Source of the DNA: Bacteroidales bacterium
GTDB lineage: Bacteria > Bacteroidota > Bacteroidia > Bacteroidales > UBA932
Direction of reading: 5' to 3'
DNA: 38,021 nt
Assembly (NCBI GenBank): GCA_017437825.1
Contig: JAFRXC010000009.1
Location: 1 to 38,021, forward strand
The notes beneath the pieces are model-generated. The model saw nothing but the letters and a program-made list of their open reading frames with translations, ran no database searches and was not told where the DNA came from. Below, piece after piece: positions 22,586 through 32,227 of the stretch (its first letter is position 1; every line of letters starts with the position of its first letter). Made by a program: the position numbers and the translations under genes.

Positions 22586-25500
22586 TTATTTGATCTTATC
22601 CAGAATCGCATATGCTTTTTGCATTGAATCTATGCCCCTGGACACCAATTTCAACTTGCCGTCCGTCTGCTTGAAAGACAGGCCGGGCAACTTGGCTGAT
22701 TTCTCAAGGACACTCTGGAATGTGGAGGACTTGTAGTACTCCGACATAGGATTGCTTACGAAGAATGCAATAAACAGTCCGTTCTTGACAATTAATTTCT
22801 CGAATCCCAGACTTTCTGCAATATTTCTCATCCTGACTATGTGGAAAAGGTTGAGCGCCGGCTCCGGCAATTCTCCGAAACGGTCCTTCATCTGGGCCTG
22901 GAAAGCGTCTATGTCCCTTATCTTCTTCATAGAATCCAACTGCTTGTAGATACGCAACTTTTCGGCCTGAATGTCTATGTAGTCGTCTGGGATATAGGAT
23001 TGCAGGTCGGTTTCCACACTGCATTCCACAATGAAGTCTCCGGATCTAGGCCCTGTCTTGTAGCCTGTCTCCACTCCTAGTTCCTCCATAGCCTCCGAGA
23101 GAATCTTCTGGTAAGTCTCGTATCCCATTTCGGCTATGTATCCGCTCTGCTCAGCTCCGAGCAGGTTGCCGGCGCCGCGGATGTCCAAATCCTGCATGGC
23201 GATGTTGAATCCGCTTCCGAGGTTGGAGAATTCCTCGATGGCCTTGAGCCTGCGCCGCGCCTCGTCGGTGATGCTGATGAGCGGAGGCACTATAAGGTAG
23301 CAGAACGCGCGCTTGTTGGAGCGGCCAACGCGCCCGCGAAGCTGGTGCAGGTCGCTCAGGCCTATGTTCTGCGCCTGATTGATGATGATAGTATTGGCGT
23401 TGGGGATGTCCAGGCCGTTCTCTATGATGGTGGTGCAGAGGAGCATGTCGTAGTCGCCCCTGATGAAGTCCAGCATCCTGTTTTCAAGCTCCTTGGCCTC
23501 CATCTGGCCGTGCGCTACGCATATCTTCATATCGGGCACCAGGCGGTGGAGGATGTCGTAGACGGACTGGAGTTCCTCGACCTTGTTGTGGAGGAAGAAT
23601 ATCTGGCCTCCGCGGTTGAGTTCGTAATTGATGATACTCTTGATCTCGTTCTGGTCAAAGAGGATTATCTCCGTCTGGATGGGGATCCTGTTGGGCGGAG
23701 GGGTGTTTATGATGGAGAGGTCCCTGGCTCCGAGAAGGGAGAACTGCAGCGTGCGCGGGATAGGCGTGGCGGTAAGGGTGAGCGTATCTACCGAAGCCTT
23801 TATCTGGCGCAGCTTCTCCTTTGCAGAAACGCCGAACTTCTGCTCCTCGTCAATCACCAGCAGCCCCAGGTCCTTGAACTCGAATCCGGCGCCAAGCATC
23901 TTGTGCGTGCCTATTATAATGTCTATCCTGCCGTCGGCGAGCCTCTTCTTGATGTCGGTTATCTCCTTTGTAGTGCGCAGGCGGCTGACGTAGTCCACGG
24001 TGCAGGGGAAGTCCTTGAGCCTGTTGGTGAAAGTGTTGTAATGCTGCAGCGCCAGGATCGTGGTAGGCACCAGCACGGCCACCTGCTTGCTGTCGGTAAC
24101 CGCTTTGAACGCAGCCCTCACCGCAAGTTCCGTCTTGCCGAAGCCTACGTCGCCGCAAACGAGCCTGTCCATAGGGCAGCTGTCCTCCATGTCGCGCTTG
24201 ATGGCCTCGCACGCAGTCTCCTGGTCGGGAGTGTCCTCGAAAATGAATGACGATTCCAGCTCTTTCTGAAGGTAGGTGTCAGCGCTGAATGCGAAGCCCT
24301 TGGAGGCCTTGCGCTGAGCGTAAAGGCGGATGAGGTCCTTGGCTATGTCCTTCACCTTGGACTTGGCGCCCGCCTTGAGCGCCTGCCACGCCTTGGAGCC
24401 AAGCTTGTTCACGCGCGGGGGCTCTCCCTCCTTTGAGCGATAGCGGGATATCTTGTTCAGGGCGTGCACGGAGACGAAAACGACATCTCCGTCCTTGTAA
24501 GAAATCTTGACGACTTCCTTGTACCTGCCTTTGTCGTCCTTCATCCTGACGAGACCCCCGAATACGCCCACGCCGTGGTCAATGTGAACCACATAGTCGC
24601 CTAAGTTGATGGCGTTGAGGTCGTTGATTGTCAACTGCTCGTTCTTCTCCACCGTGCGGCGCATCTGCACGCGCTGGAAACGGTCGAATATCTCGTGGTC
24701 GGAATAGCAGCAGACCTTGTTCTCGTTGTCTACGAATCCGTTGTGTATGTTCTTTCCGGATACGAATTCTGGCAGAAGGCCACCGTTCTGGAAAAGGATA
24801 GAGCGGAGCCTCTCCAACTGGGACTGTTTCTCGCCGTATATGAACACTTTGTATCCGTTTTCAAGGCGGGTCCGTATGTCAGCCGTAAGGAGCTCGAAGT
24901 TCTTGTTGAACGACGGCTGGGGAGTGATGTCGAAATGTACGTCGGCAGGCTGTGTCCTGGAAACGGGAGAATCTGTATAGATCCTGCTGAACTTTTTAAG
25001 TCCTTCGTAGAACTCTTTGTGAGAGTACATATCGGAAGAGTCCAGCCACACTACAGTGTCATCAGGGAGTATTTCTGAAAGCAGCCTGCCATCCTGAGCC
25101 TCGGCAGAAACGGCATCGGAAATTATATCCACGGAATCTGCGTGCTGCTTGGAAAGCTGGGTGTTGCAGTCGAATATGCTTATGTCCTCTATCTCGTCAC
25201 CCCAGAAAGAGATTCTGTAAGGATCGTTAAAGGAATATGAAAATATGTCTATAAGTGATCCCCTGACTGCAAACTGCCCCGGAGAAGAAACGAAGTCCAC
25301 TTTCTCGAATCCTGAATCATACAGCCTCTGCTTGAGGTCGTCGTAATCCACTTCTTCTCCTTTCTTGAGGGTGATGATGGAATCCTTTATGGTGTCGGAT
25401 CCAGGTAGTTTTTCCTGCAAAGCATCAGGATAACTCACCACGAACAGGGGGGAGTTTCCAGAGTAAGTTGTAATTTTACCTATCGCAGCCGTTCTCTGAA

Positions 25501-25771
25501 CTGCAAGGGAAGACTTGTAATTGCTTCTTTCTATTCCTTTTCCAGAAGAAGGAAGGAAGAATACACGGTCTCCTTCTATGAGATTGTAAAGATCGTATGT
25601 GCAGTATTCAGCAGACTCCTGGGTAGGCAGTACAATTAGATGAACACCTTTTTCTGCCACTTCAGATACCACGAACCAACGCGCAGAAAGAAACAATCCG
25701 TCACAGAAAATTTCTTTTTGCCCGTTCAAAAGATATCTGATCTTATCAGAAGAAATAGAACTTATCAACAC
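22586..25771 (-). CDS. mfd: Transcription-repair coupling factor Mfd
   Basis: An ATP-dependent DNA translocase that removes RNA polymerase stalled at lesions and recruits UvrA. The 1061-residue protein shows a UvrB-like N-terminal module (GQFAVRGSLIDIF at about 165-177), the RNA-polymerase-interacting CarD-like domain (GDYVVHIDHGVGVFGG, about 391-406), and a RecG-like SF2 motor: Walker A GDVGFGKTE (540-548), DEEQ (641-644), TATPIPRTL and QLRGRVGRS. The C-terminal TRCF domain follows. It is slightly shorter than E. coli Mfd (1148). The start is GTG, or the next codon TTG, with AGGA a few bases upstream and no in-frame ATG before the upstream stop. A DnaA-box-like 9-mer overlaps its first codons. 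Confidence 0.96.
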   Translation of the reverse strand: MLISSISSDKIRYLLNGQKEIFCDGLFLSARWFVVSEVAEKGVHLIVLPTQESAEYCTYDLYNLIEGDRVFFLPSSGKGIERSNYKSSLAVQRTAAIGKITTYSGNSPLFVVSYPDALQEKLPGSDTIKDSIITLKKGEEVDYDDLKQRLYDSGFEKVDFVSSPGQFAVRGSLIDIFSYSFNDPYRISFWGDEIEDISIFDCNTQLSKQHADSVDIISDAVSAEAQDGRLLSEILPDDTVVWLDSSDMYSHKEFYEGLKKFSRIYTDSPVSRTQPADVHFDITPQPSFNKNFELLTADIRTRLENGYKVFIYGEKQSQLERLRSILFQNGGLLPEFVSGKNIHNGFVDNENKVCCYSDHEIFDRFQRVQMRRTVEKNEQLTINDLNAINLGDYVVHIDHGVGVFGGLVRMKDDKGRYKEVVKISYKDGDVVFVSVHALNKISRYRSKEGEPPRVNKLGSKAWQALKAGAKSKVKDIAKDLIRLYAQRKASKGFAFSADTYLQKELESSFIFEDTPDQETACEAIKRDMEDSCPMDRLVCGDVGFGKTELAVRAAFKAVTDSKQVAVLVPTTILALQHYNTFTNRLKDFPCTVDYVSRLRTTKEITDIKKRLADGRIDIIIGTHKMLGAGFEFKDLGLLVIDEEQKFGVSAKEKLRQIKASVDTLTLTATPIPRTLQFSLLGARDLSIINTPPPNRIPIQTEIILFDQNEIKSIINYELNRGGQIFFLHNKVEELQSVYDILHRLVPDMKICVAHGQMEAKELENRMLDFIRGDYDMLLCTTIIENGLDIPNANTIIINQAQNIGLSDLHQLRGRVGRSNKRAFCYLIVPPLISITDEARRRLKAIEEFSNLGSGFNIAMQDLDIRGAGNLLGAEQSGYIAEMGYETYQKILSEAMEELGVETGYKTGPRSGDFIVECSVETDLQSYIPDDYIDIQAEKLRIYKQLDSMKKIRDIDAFQAQMKDRFGELPEPALNLFHIVRMRNIAESLGFEKLIVKNGLFIAFFVSNPMSEYYKSSTFQSVLEKSAKLPGLSFKQTDGKLKLVSRGIDSMQKAYAILDKIK

Positions 25772-25977
25772 TTGTCCTGTTAATTCTGTTTAAAGCCTGT
25801 TGATTATCGTGCTGAAAACTTTCCCATTCCGTTTGATAAAAAAAGTCTCTTCTTTTATCAACACCCGGCACACGGGCGGAATAACAGGAAACCAACAGTT
25901 ATCAATATCTATATATTATTATCCTTCAAACACTTATGAGAGTTTTCAACATATTAACAGCATTATTATAATCAACA
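25762..25977. other. Candidate replication origin: DnaA-box-like cluster in the AT-rich mfd-ruvB gap
   Basis: Six 9-mers resemble the DnaA box TTATCCACA: TTATCAACA at 25762-25770 and 25855-25863, TTATCAATA at 25899-25907, TTTTCAACA at 25943-25951, TAATCAACA at 25969-25977, and TAATCAACA on minus at 25798-25806. Three start exactly 44 bp apart (25855, 25899, 25943). The gap to 26027 is very AT-rich, especially 25900-26015, which could be an unwinding element. A 9 bp inverted repeat (TTGATAAAA 25833-25841, TTTTATCAA 25853-25861) lies within it. Gene orientation diverges here and parS-like sites lie nearby. AT-rich promoter DNA yields some such matches by chance, and no perfect TTATCCACA is present. 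Confidence 0.45.
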
Positions 25978-25997
25978 GGAAATAATAAAAAAGATAT

Positions 25998-26005
25998 TAT
26001 ATTTG
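25998..26005 (+). promoter_or_regulatory. -7 promoter element for ruvB (and probably sdhAB)
   Basis: TATATTTG is a perfect TAnnTTTG match 22 bp before the ruvB ATG. No -33 TTTG is seen at the usual distance. As sdhA follows ruvB after 11 bp, this promoter probably also serves sdhAB. Confidence 0.5.
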
Positions 26006-26027
26006 TGTTATAATAAACTGTTGTACG

Positions 26028-27053
26028 ATGTCAGACTTCGACCCTCATAACACCAACGCCGGCAAAGATAAGGAATTAGACGGAATAATCAGACCCCGGG
26101 AGCTGGATGATTTCACAGGTCAGAGAGATATCATATCCAATCTGGGCATATACATAAAGGCTGCAAAGATGAGGGGAGAGGCATTGGACCACACTCTGTT
26201 CCACGGTCCTCCCGGTCTGGGCAAAACCACCCTTGCGCATATCATAGCAAACGAGATGGGAGTGAATATGAAAATCACTTCCGGTCCCGTGCTGGACAAA
26301 CCGGGTGATCTTGCAGGACTTCTTACTTCACTCGATACAGGAGACGTACTTTTCATAGATGAAATCCACAGGCTCTCGGCCGAAGTTGAGGAATACCTGT
26401 ATTCGGCTATGGAAGACTACGTGATAGACATAATGATAGACAAAGGCCCTGGAGCCAGGTCTGTACGCATATCTCTCAACCCTTTCACCCTTGTTGGTGC
26501 CACTACCAGAAGCGGCCTCCTTACCGCTCCTCTGCGCGAGCGTTTTGGAATCAGGTGCGCCCTGGAATATTACGATACAGACGATCTGGTGAAGATAGTC
26601 ACCCGCAGCGCGCGCATCCTCAACATAGCCATAGAAAAGGACGCTGCTAGGGAGATAGCGATGCGCAGCCGCGGAACGCCCCGTATAGCAAATTCCCTTC
26701 TGCGAAGGGTAAGGGACTTCGCCCAGGTGATGGGAGACGGCTACATAGACCTCAAGATAACAAAATACGCCCTTGACAAACTCAACATAGACACCAGAGG
26801 TCTTGATTACATAGACAACAAGATACTCAGGACCATAATTACTACTTTCAAGGGAGGTCCTGTGGGAGCCAACACCATAGCAACTGCAATAAGCGAAGAC
26901 CAGGGAACGTTCGAAGAAGTATATGAGCCTTTCCTTATAAAAGAAGGATATATAGTAAGGACTCCACGCGGCAGAATTGCCACGGAATTGGCATACAAGC
27001 ACCTTGGTCTTGAAGATTATCAGCCTGCACAGGAAGAGAACACACTGTTTTAA
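26028..27053 (+). CDS. ruvB: Holliday junction branch migration helicase RuvB
   Basis: The AAA+ motor of the RuvABC resolvasome, which drives branch migration of Holliday junctions. The 341-residue protein shows [11 protein letters not shown], Walker [10 protein letters not shown] (60-68), Walker [10 protein letters not shown], the sensor region GATTRSGLL, the arginine-finger region PLRERFGI and the C-terminal winged helix ([20 protein letters not shown]). ruvA is not adjacent but 7.5 kb downstream on the other strand. sdhA begins 11 bp after this stop. The upstream side is the AT-rich candidate origin. Confidence 0.98.
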   Translation: MSDFDPHNTNAGKDKELDGIIRPRELDDFTGQRDIISNLGIYIKAAKMRGEALDHTLFHGPPGLGKTTLAHIIANEMGVNMKITSGPVLDKPGDLAGLLTSLDTGDVLFIDEIHRLSAEVEEYLYSAMEDYVIDIMIDKGPGARSVRISLNPFTLVGATTRSGLLTAPLRERFGIRCALEYYDTDDLVKIVTRSARILNIAIEKDAAREIAMRSRGTPRIANSLLRRVRDFAQVMGDGYIDLKITKYALDKLNIDTRGLDYIDNKILRTIITTFKGGPVGANTIATAISEDQGTFEEVYEPFLIKEGYIVRTPRGRIATELAYKHLGLEDYQPAQEENTLF

Positions 27054-27064
27054 AACAATTATAG

Positions 27065-29011
27065 ATGTCATACAAGTTGGAATCTAAGATTCCTGAAGGT
27101 CCTTTGTCAGAAAAATGGACCAGGCGCAAAGCGGAAGTCAATCTTGTAAGTCCCAACAACAAGAGAATACTTGAGATAATAGTAGTGGGAACCGGACTTG
27201 CCGGAGCCTCTGCCGCAGCTTCCCTTGGAGAACTTGGTTATAATGTCAAGATCTTCTGCATAAGCGATTCTCCCCGTAGAGCTCATTCTGTGGCAGCACA
27301 GGGAGGTATAAACGCAGCCAAGAACTTTCAGAACGATAACGATTCAGTATACCGACTTTTCTATGACACTATAAAAGGAGGGGATTACCGCTCCCGTGAA
27401 GCAAATGTTTATCGTCTTGCGGAAGTCAGTTCGGCCATAATAGACCATTGCGTGGCTCAGGGAGTTCCTTTTGCTCGTGATTATGCAGGCTACCTGGTTA
27501 ACAGGTCGTTCGGAGGAGTGCAGGTAAGCCGCACATTCTATGCGCGTGGGCAGACCGGTCAGCAGCTTCTGCTGGGAGCCTACGCATCCCTTAATAAAGA
27601 AATAGCAGCCGGAACGGTCAAGTGCTATCCCAGGCACGAAATGATGGATCTTGTGTTGATAAACGGACAGGCAAAAGGAATCATAGCCCGCAACCTTGTT
27701 ACCGGAAAACTTGAAAGATTCGGAGCCCACGCGGTAGTAATTGCTACCGGAGGTTATGGAAATACGTATTTCCTTTCAACCAACGCTATGAACAGTAATG
27801 GCTCTGCAATAATGCAGTGCTACAGGAAAGGTGCCTTCTTTGCCAATCCTTGTTTTGCTCAGATACATCCTACCTGCATACCCGTCCACGGCCAGCAGCA
27901 GAGCAAACTTACGCTTATGTCTGAGTCTCTCCGTAATGACGGAAGGATATGGGTTCCAAAAAAGATTGAAGATGTTGAAAAACTGCGCAAACATCAGATA
28001 AAGCCGTCCCAGATACCTGAAGAAGACAGGGATTACTACCTGGAGCGCAGGTATCCCGCCTTTGGCAACCTTGTTCCAAGAGACGTAGCCTCCAGGGCTG
28101 CAAAGGAGAGGTGCGACGCCGGATTCGGTGTAAACGAGACAGGACTTGCCGTCTTCCTGGATTTCAAGGAAGCCATAGCCCGTCTTGGAAAGGAAAAAGT
28201 GGCTGAAAGGTATGGGAACCTGTTCGAGATGTACCAGAAAATAACCGACTCCAACCCTTGGGAAGAGCCTATGATGATATATCCTGCCATCCATTATACT
28301 ATGGGTGGATTATGGGTTGATTATGACCTTCAAACCACTATCCCGGGCCTATATGCCATAGGGGAGGCAAACTTCTCAGATCACGGAGGAAACAGACTGG
28401 GAGCTTCAGCTTTGATGCAGGGTCTTGCAGACGGATATTTCATTCTTCCTGTCACAATAGGAGACTATCTGTCCAAGAAGTTTTCAGAGCCAAAGACAGA
28501 TACCAGTTCCCCTGAATTTGAAGAGGCCGAAAAAGCTGTGCAGGAGAGGATGAATCGTCTGTTCTCCATAAAAGGTAAACTTACAGTAGATTCTATACAT
28601 AAGAGGCTTGGCAGGATAATGTGGGAGTATGTGGGTATGTCCCGCAATGAAAAGGGTCTGAAAAAGGCAATTGAAGAGATAGACAAACTGAGGGAGGAGT
28701 TCTATAGAGAAGTGAACGTTCCATGTACCCAGTATGAGTTCAACCAGGAACTAGAAAAGGCTCTGAGGCTGGAAGATTTCTTTGAGATAGGGAAGTTGAT
28801 GGCAATGGACGCCCTTGAGAGGAAGGAATCCTGCGGAGGCCATTTCAGGGAGGAAAGCCAGACAGAAGAAGGCGAGGCAAAGAGGGATGATGCCAACTAT
28901 ATGTATGTTGCCGCCTGGGAGTGCAAGGGAGATGACAAAGCCCCTGAACTCCATAAGGAGATGTTGGACTACCAGTTTGTCCAGGTTAAAACCAGAAATT
29001 ACAAGGAGTAA
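27065..29011 (+). CDS. sdhA: Succinate dehydrogenase / fumarate reductase flavoprotein subunit, B-type
   Basis: Catalytic subunit oxidising succinate or reducing fumarate. The 648-residue protein shows the dinucleotide fold [15 protein letters not shown], the FAD-attachment region [15 protein letters not shown] (the His carries covalent FAD), the substrate-site segments IHPTCIP and SESLRNDGR, and [37 protein letters not shown] and the overall length match the B-type enzymes of Bacteroidota and epsilonproteobacteria. In these bacteria a cytochrome b gene (sdhC/frdC) normally precedes sdhA; here ruvB does, so the anchor must be encoded elsewhere. Cytoplasmic face of the inner membrane. Confidence 0.95.
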   Translation: MSYKLESKIPEGPLSEKWTRRKAEVNLVSPNNKRILEIIVVGTGLAGASAAASLGELGYNVKIFCISDSPRRAHSVAAQGGINAAKNFQNDNDSVYRLFYDTIKGGDYRSREANVYRLAEVSSAIIDHCVAQGVPFARDYAGYLVNRSFGGVQVSRTFYARGQTGQQLLLGAYASLNKEIAAGTVKCYPRHEMMDLVLINGQAKGIIARNLVTGKLERFGAHAVVIATGGYGNTYFLSTNAMNSNGSAIMQCYRKGAFFANPCFAQIHPTCIPVHGQQQSKLTLMSESLRNDGRIWVPKKIEDVEKLRKHQIKPSQIPEEDRDYYLERRYPAFGNLVPRDVASRAAKERCDAGFGVNETGLAVFLDFKEAIARLGKEKVAERYGNLFEMYQKITDSNPWEEPMMIYPAIHYTMGGLWVDYDLQTTIPGLYAIGEANFSDHGGNRLGASALMQGLADGYFILPVTIGDYLSKKFSEPKTDTSSPEFEEAEKAVQERMNRLFSIKGKLTVDSIHKRLGRIMWEYVGMSRNEKGLKKAIEEIDKLREEFYREVNVPCTQYEFNQELEKALRLEDFFEIGKLMAMDALERKESCGGHFREESQTEEGEAKRDDANYMYVAAWECKGDDKAPELHKEMLDYQFVQVKTRNYKE

Positions 29012-29016
29012 GGCTT

Positions 29017-29760
29017 ATGGAATTCAATCTTAAGATATGGCGTCAGAAGAACGCCCGCGAAAAGGGCTGTTTCCAGACTTATCATATTTCCGGAATAGAG
29101 CCTGATGCCTCGTTCCTGGAAATGCTCGATATCCTTAATGGGCAGCTTATAAAGGAAGGTAAGGAGCCGGTGGCATTCGATCACGACTGCCGCGAAGGAA
29201 TCTGCGGCGCCTGCTCCCTGTATATAAACGGAAGGGCCCACGGCCCTGACGACAGGGTTACCACCTGTCAGCTGTTCATGCGTCATTTCAAGGATGGTGA
29301 AACTATCACCGTAGAGCCATTCAGAAGCGCTGCTTTCCCCATAATCAAGGATCTCGTCGTTGACAGGAACGCCTTCGACAAGATTCTCCAGGCAGGAGGA
29401 TTCATATCGGTACGCACAGGCTCTGCGCAGGACGCAAACGCAATCCTCATTCCTCACGATAATGCCGAGGCTAGTATGGACGCAGCTTCCTGCGTTGGAT
29501 GCGGAGCGTGCGTGGCCACCTGCCGCAACGGCTCCGCTATGCTCTTTGTCGCTGCAAGAGTGAGTTCTCTCGCCCTGCTTCCGCAGGGGAAAATAGAGTC
29601 AGGAAGGCGCGCAAGGGCTATGGTAGCCAAAATGGACGAACTCGGCTTTGGCAACTGCACCAACACGCGCGCCTGTGAGATGGAATGCCCAAAGGGCATA
29701 TCCGTTTCTCACATTGCCCGCCTGAACCGCGAATTCCTGAAAGCCAAATTCAGCGATTAG
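29017..29760 (+). CDS. sdhB: Succinate dehydrogenase / fumarate reductase iron-sulfur subunit
   Basis: Carries electrons between SdhA flavin and the membrane quinone site. The 247-residue protein contains all three cluster motifs: [2Fe-2S] CREGICGAC with a later Cys in TTCQ, [4Fe-4S] [11 protein letters not shown], and [3Fe-4S] C...[10 protein letters not shown] near the C-terminus. It begins 5 bp after sdhA. Its stop abuts the hflX stop (29761) with no spacer, so the converging transcripts must overlap or be ended by other means. No sdhC follows either. Confidence 0.96.
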   Translation: MEFNLKIWRQKNAREKGCFQTYHISGIEPDASFLEMLDILNGQLIKEGKEPVAFDHDCREGICGACSLYINGRAHGPDDRVTTCQLFMRHFKDGETITVEPFRSAAFPIIKDLVVDRNAFDKILQAGGFISVRTGSAQDANAILIPHDNAEASMDAASCVGCGACVATCRNGSAMLFVAARVSSLALLPQGKIESGRRARAMVAKMDELGFGNCTNTRACEMECPKGISVSHIARLNREFLKAKFSD

Positions 29761-30933
29761 TTACCAAAGGAAATTATTGAAGGGATAACGGCCGGCGTGG
29801 ATTTCCGCAACCATCTTGTAGATGTCGTTGCGGAGTTTTTCTATGTTCAGTTTCTGTTTGGCTGATATGAAGATGCAAGGTGTTTTCTCCTTGGCAATCC
29901 AACTGTTCTTCAGTTCGTCCAAGGTCTGGTTCTCCTTGGCTTTGGGAACTAGTGAGAACTCATCATACTCCTCGTATCTATAGGCATCTATCTTATTGAA
30001 AATGACGTATATAGGCTTGTTCTTGGCACCTATGTCCTGCAGGGTCTTCTCCACAGTTGCCATCTGCTCCTCGAAGTCCGGATGTGACACGTCCACTACG
30101 TGCAGGAGGATGTCGGCCTCGCGAACCTCGTCAAGGGTACTCTTGAAGGCCTCTATCAGCTGCGTAGGCAGTTTGCGGATGAATCCTACGGTGTCGCTTA
30201 GCAGGAAGGGTACGTTCTCTATGACTACCTTGCGCACAGTTGTATCCAGGGTTGCAAAGAGCTTGTTTTCAGCAAAGACGTCAGACTTTGCCAGCAAGTT
30301 CATAAGAGTGCTTTTTCCCACATTTGTATAGCCTACGAGGGAAAGGCGGACCATCTGGCCGCGGTTGCTCCTCTGTGTGGCCATCTGCCGGTCTACTTTC
30401 TTGAGCTGTTCCTTCAGGCGGGTTATGCGTTCCTTTACGATTCGGCGGTCTATTTCTATCTGGGTTTCACCCATACCGCCTCGTGTTCCCATACCTCCGC
30501 GCTGCCTCTCAAGGTGGGTCCACATTCCTGCCAGGCGGGGCAGCATATAATTGTAACGGGCCAGTTCCACCTGCATCTTGGCATAGGATGTCTTTGCCCT
30601 CTGTGCGAATATTTCCAGGATCAGGCTTGTTCTGTCTATTACGGAACTGACCTTGATTATCTTTTCTATGTTCCTTTGCTGCATTCCGGTAAGCTCATCG
30701 TCAAAGATCACGTACTGGATGCAGTTTTCCTCGCAATAGTCGGCTATCTCCTGGAGTTTTCCGCTTTTTATGTAAGTAGCGTTGTCGGGCTTGTCTACTT
30801 TCTGGACGAAACTCCTGTCTCCGGCCACTCCGGCCGTCTCGGCCAGAAAGCGGAGTTCATCAAGATATTCCTCTACTTTCCTGGGGTCGTCCTCTCTTCT
30901 TATTATGCCGACGAATACTGCTTTTTCTTCCAT
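29761..30933 (-). CDS. hflX: GTPase HflX
   Basis: A ribosome-associated GTPase that splits stalled or stressed 70S ribosomes. The 390-residue protein shows the N-terminal HflX domain (YIKSGKLQEI, VIFDDELTGMQQRNIEK), the glycine-rich linker GGMGTRGGMGETQIEIDRR, a coiled coil, and the G domain with G1 GYTNVGKST, G3 DTVGF and G4 NKID. The ATG sits 6 bp after the T-run of the tonB terminator, so little room is left for a separate promoter. Expression may depend on read-through past that terminator or on an undetected promoter. Confidence 0.96.
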   Translation of the reverse strand: MEEKAVFVGIIRREDDPRKVEEYLDELRFLAETAGVAGDRSFVQKVDKPDNATYIKSGKLQEIADYCEENCIQYVIFDDELTGMQQRNIEKIIKVSSVIDRTSLILEIFAQRAKTSYAKMQVELARYNYMLPRLAGMWTHLERQRGGMGTRGGMGETQIEIDRRIVKERITRLKEQLKKVDRQMATQRSNRGQMVRLSLVGYTNVGKSTLMNLLAKSDVFAENKLFATLDTTVRKVVIENVPFLLSDTVGFIRKLPTQLIEAFKSTLDEVREADILLHVVDVSHPDFEEQMATVEKTLQDIGAKNKPIYVIFNKIDAYRYEEYDEFSLVPKAKENQTLDELKNSWIAKEKTPCIFISAKQKLNIEKLRNDIYKMVAEIHAGRYPFNNFLW

Positions 30934-30939
30934 TCAATC

Positions 30940-30968
30940 AAAAAAAGGCCATCCTGATGGACAGCCTT
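30940..30968 (-). terminator. Rho-independent terminator after tonB
   Basis: On the minus strand a hairpin with stem AAGGC..TCC / GGA..GCCTT (a 2x2 internal mismatch, loop ATCA) is followed by seven T residues (30946-30940). It lies 20 bp after the tonB stop and ends 6 bp before the hflX ATG. Confidence 0.75.
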
Positions 30969-30988
30969 AATTATAGTGAGATAATTAA

Positions 30989-31684
30989 TTATCGGAGCTG
31001 GAATACAACAGGGAAGGTGTAGGTAACCTTTACTGCGCGGTCCCTCTGACGTCCCGGGGTCCACTTAGGAGAGCTTGAAACAACTCTCACGGCCTCCTGG
31101 TCAAGAGAAGGGTCAACACCTCTGAGCACCTTTACGTTTGCTACAGAACCGTCAGCATTTACAGTGAACTGGAGGGTTACACGGCCCTGAACGCCGTTTT
31201 CCTTGGCGATTTCAGGATACTGGAGCCTTGAGTTCACCCACCTGGTGAAGTCGTTGGCGTCTCCGCCCTGGAATTTAGGTTTCTCCTCTACAAGTTGGAA
31301 AGGAATAGCTTCCTCTTCAACCTCTTCCTCTTCAACGACAGCCTCTACATAGTCCATGATCTCGATACCGATGCTCGAGTCATCTTCCAGGTTAAGGAAC
31401 ATACTGTCATCAACGACGATTTCGTCGTCAACGATGTCAATCTGGTCAGAAAGAACGGGAACGTCCGGAGTCTCTGGCGGCGGAGGGGTGTTCTCCTGGG
31501 TGATAGGAATTTCCTCCTCGACAGCGATTTCTTCTGCCACGTCTTCGAAAACAGCAACTTTCTTCTCCTTGGTACTGTAGGAGAATGCTCCCCATACGAT
31601 GAGGAGAGCCAAAATTAAACCAATCTCCGTGAAGAGCAGTCTTTTGTTCTCCAGGCTGGCTTTTTCTGATTTCTTAATTTCCAT
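30989..31684 (-). CDS. tonB: Energy transducer TonB
   Basis: Couples the proton motive force (with ExbB/ExbD) to TonB-dependent outer-membrane receptors such as SusC-type porins. The 231-residue protein has a cytoplasmic N-terminus, one membrane helix (about residues 16-36, LLFTEIGLILALLIVWGAF), a periplasmic linker with PPPPETPDVP and a very acidic stretch (EEEEVEEEA), and the C-terminal TonB domain (KFQGGDANDFTRWV, RLQYPEIAKENGVQGRVTLQF, VKVLRGVDPSLDQEAVRVV, WTPGRQ). exbB/exbD are not adjacent. Monocistronic, judging by its own promoter and terminator. Confidence 0.93.
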   Translation of the reverse strand: MEIKKSEKASLENKRLLFTEIGLILALLIVWGAFSYSTKEKKVAVFEDVAEEIAVEEEIPITQENTPPPPETPDVPVLSDQIDIVDDEIVVDDSMFLNLEDDSSIGIEIMDYVEAVVEEEEVEEEAIPFQLVEEKPKFQGGDANDFTRWVNSRLQYPEIAKENGVQGRVTLQFTVNADGSVANVKVLRGVDPSLDQEAVRVVSSSPKWTPGRQRDRAVKVTYTFPVVFQLR

Positions 31685-31717
31685 ATTGTGTTACTTTAAT
31701 ATTCCTATTTAGGCCTC

Positions 31718-31749
31718 CAAATATAGAAATAAAATAATTCAAATCCAAT
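31718..31749 (-). promoter_or_regulatory. tonB promoter
   Basis: Minus strand ATTG (31749-31746), 20 bp spacer, TATATTTG (31725-31718), a perfect -7 element and a 3-of-4 -33 element for the Bacteroidota housekeeping sigma factor. It lies 33 bp before the ATG. Confidence 0.6.
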
Positions 31750-31766
31750 ATTTAATTTAATAGTTG

Positions 31767-31774
31767 TAGATTTG
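31767..31774 (+). promoter_or_regulatory. -7 promoter element for ybeY-mnmG
   Basis: TAGATTTG matches TAnnTTTG, 18 bp before the ybeY ATG, divergent from the tonB promoter. No -33 TTTG is visible. Confidence 0.5.
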
Positions 31775-31792
31775 TAAGAAATTTTATCATCT

Positions 31793-32224
31793 ATGGTCTC
31801 GTATTATACACAAGATATTGACTTTACCTTCAAAAATAAGGCCGCTAACAATCAGTGGCTTAAGGTAGTGGCCGAAAGTGAAATCCGCAGGCTGGGACAG
31901 ATTTCCATCATTTTCTGTTCCGATAACTATATCCTGGATATAAATATGAAGTATCTTCAGCACGACTACTTCACCGATATCATCACTTTCGACTATTGCA
32001 AAGGCGACAAACTCTCCGGCGACCTGTTCATCAGCATTGACAGCGTCAGGGAGAACGCACGCCTCTATGATGTTGATTTTCAGGAAGAACTGTATAGAGT
32101 GATAGTTCACGGCCTGCTTCATCTCATAGGATACGACGACCATACCAAGGCTCAGAAAGCCCAGATGAGGGCAAAAGAGGACTACTACCTTTCACTCAGG
32201 GAGGCAATGTACGGATTCGCTTAG
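31793..32224 (+). CDS. ybeY: Endoribonuclease YbeY (rRNA maturation factor)
   Basis: A single-strand RNase that matures the 3' end of 16S rRNA and takes part in ribosome quality control. The 143-residue protein carries the UPF0054 zinc motif HGLLHLIGYDDHT; the three histidines are the expected metal ligands, with one extra Asp relative to the common HGxLHLxGYDH spacing. Upstream, LQHDYFTDIITFDY matches the conserved LN..YR..D..TDVLSFP block. It is followed by mnmG after 3 bp. Confidence 0.94.
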   Translation: MVSYYTQDIDFTFKNKAANNQWLKVVAESEIRRLGQISIIFCSDNYILDINMKYLQHDYFTDIITFDYCKGDKLSGDLFISIDSVRENARLYDVDFQEELYRVIVHGLLHLIGYDDHTKAQKAQMRAKEDYYLSLREAMYGFA

Positions 32225-32227
32225 CCG

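Noticed and set aside
23345-24250. 301-codon open frame on plus, opposite mfd
   Set aside because: Antisense to the Mfd helicase motifs; no start context or domain.
25800-25985. 61-codon open frame in the mfd-ruvB gap
   Set aside because: AT-rich low-complexity translation, no start signal; the stretch is better explained as non-coding.
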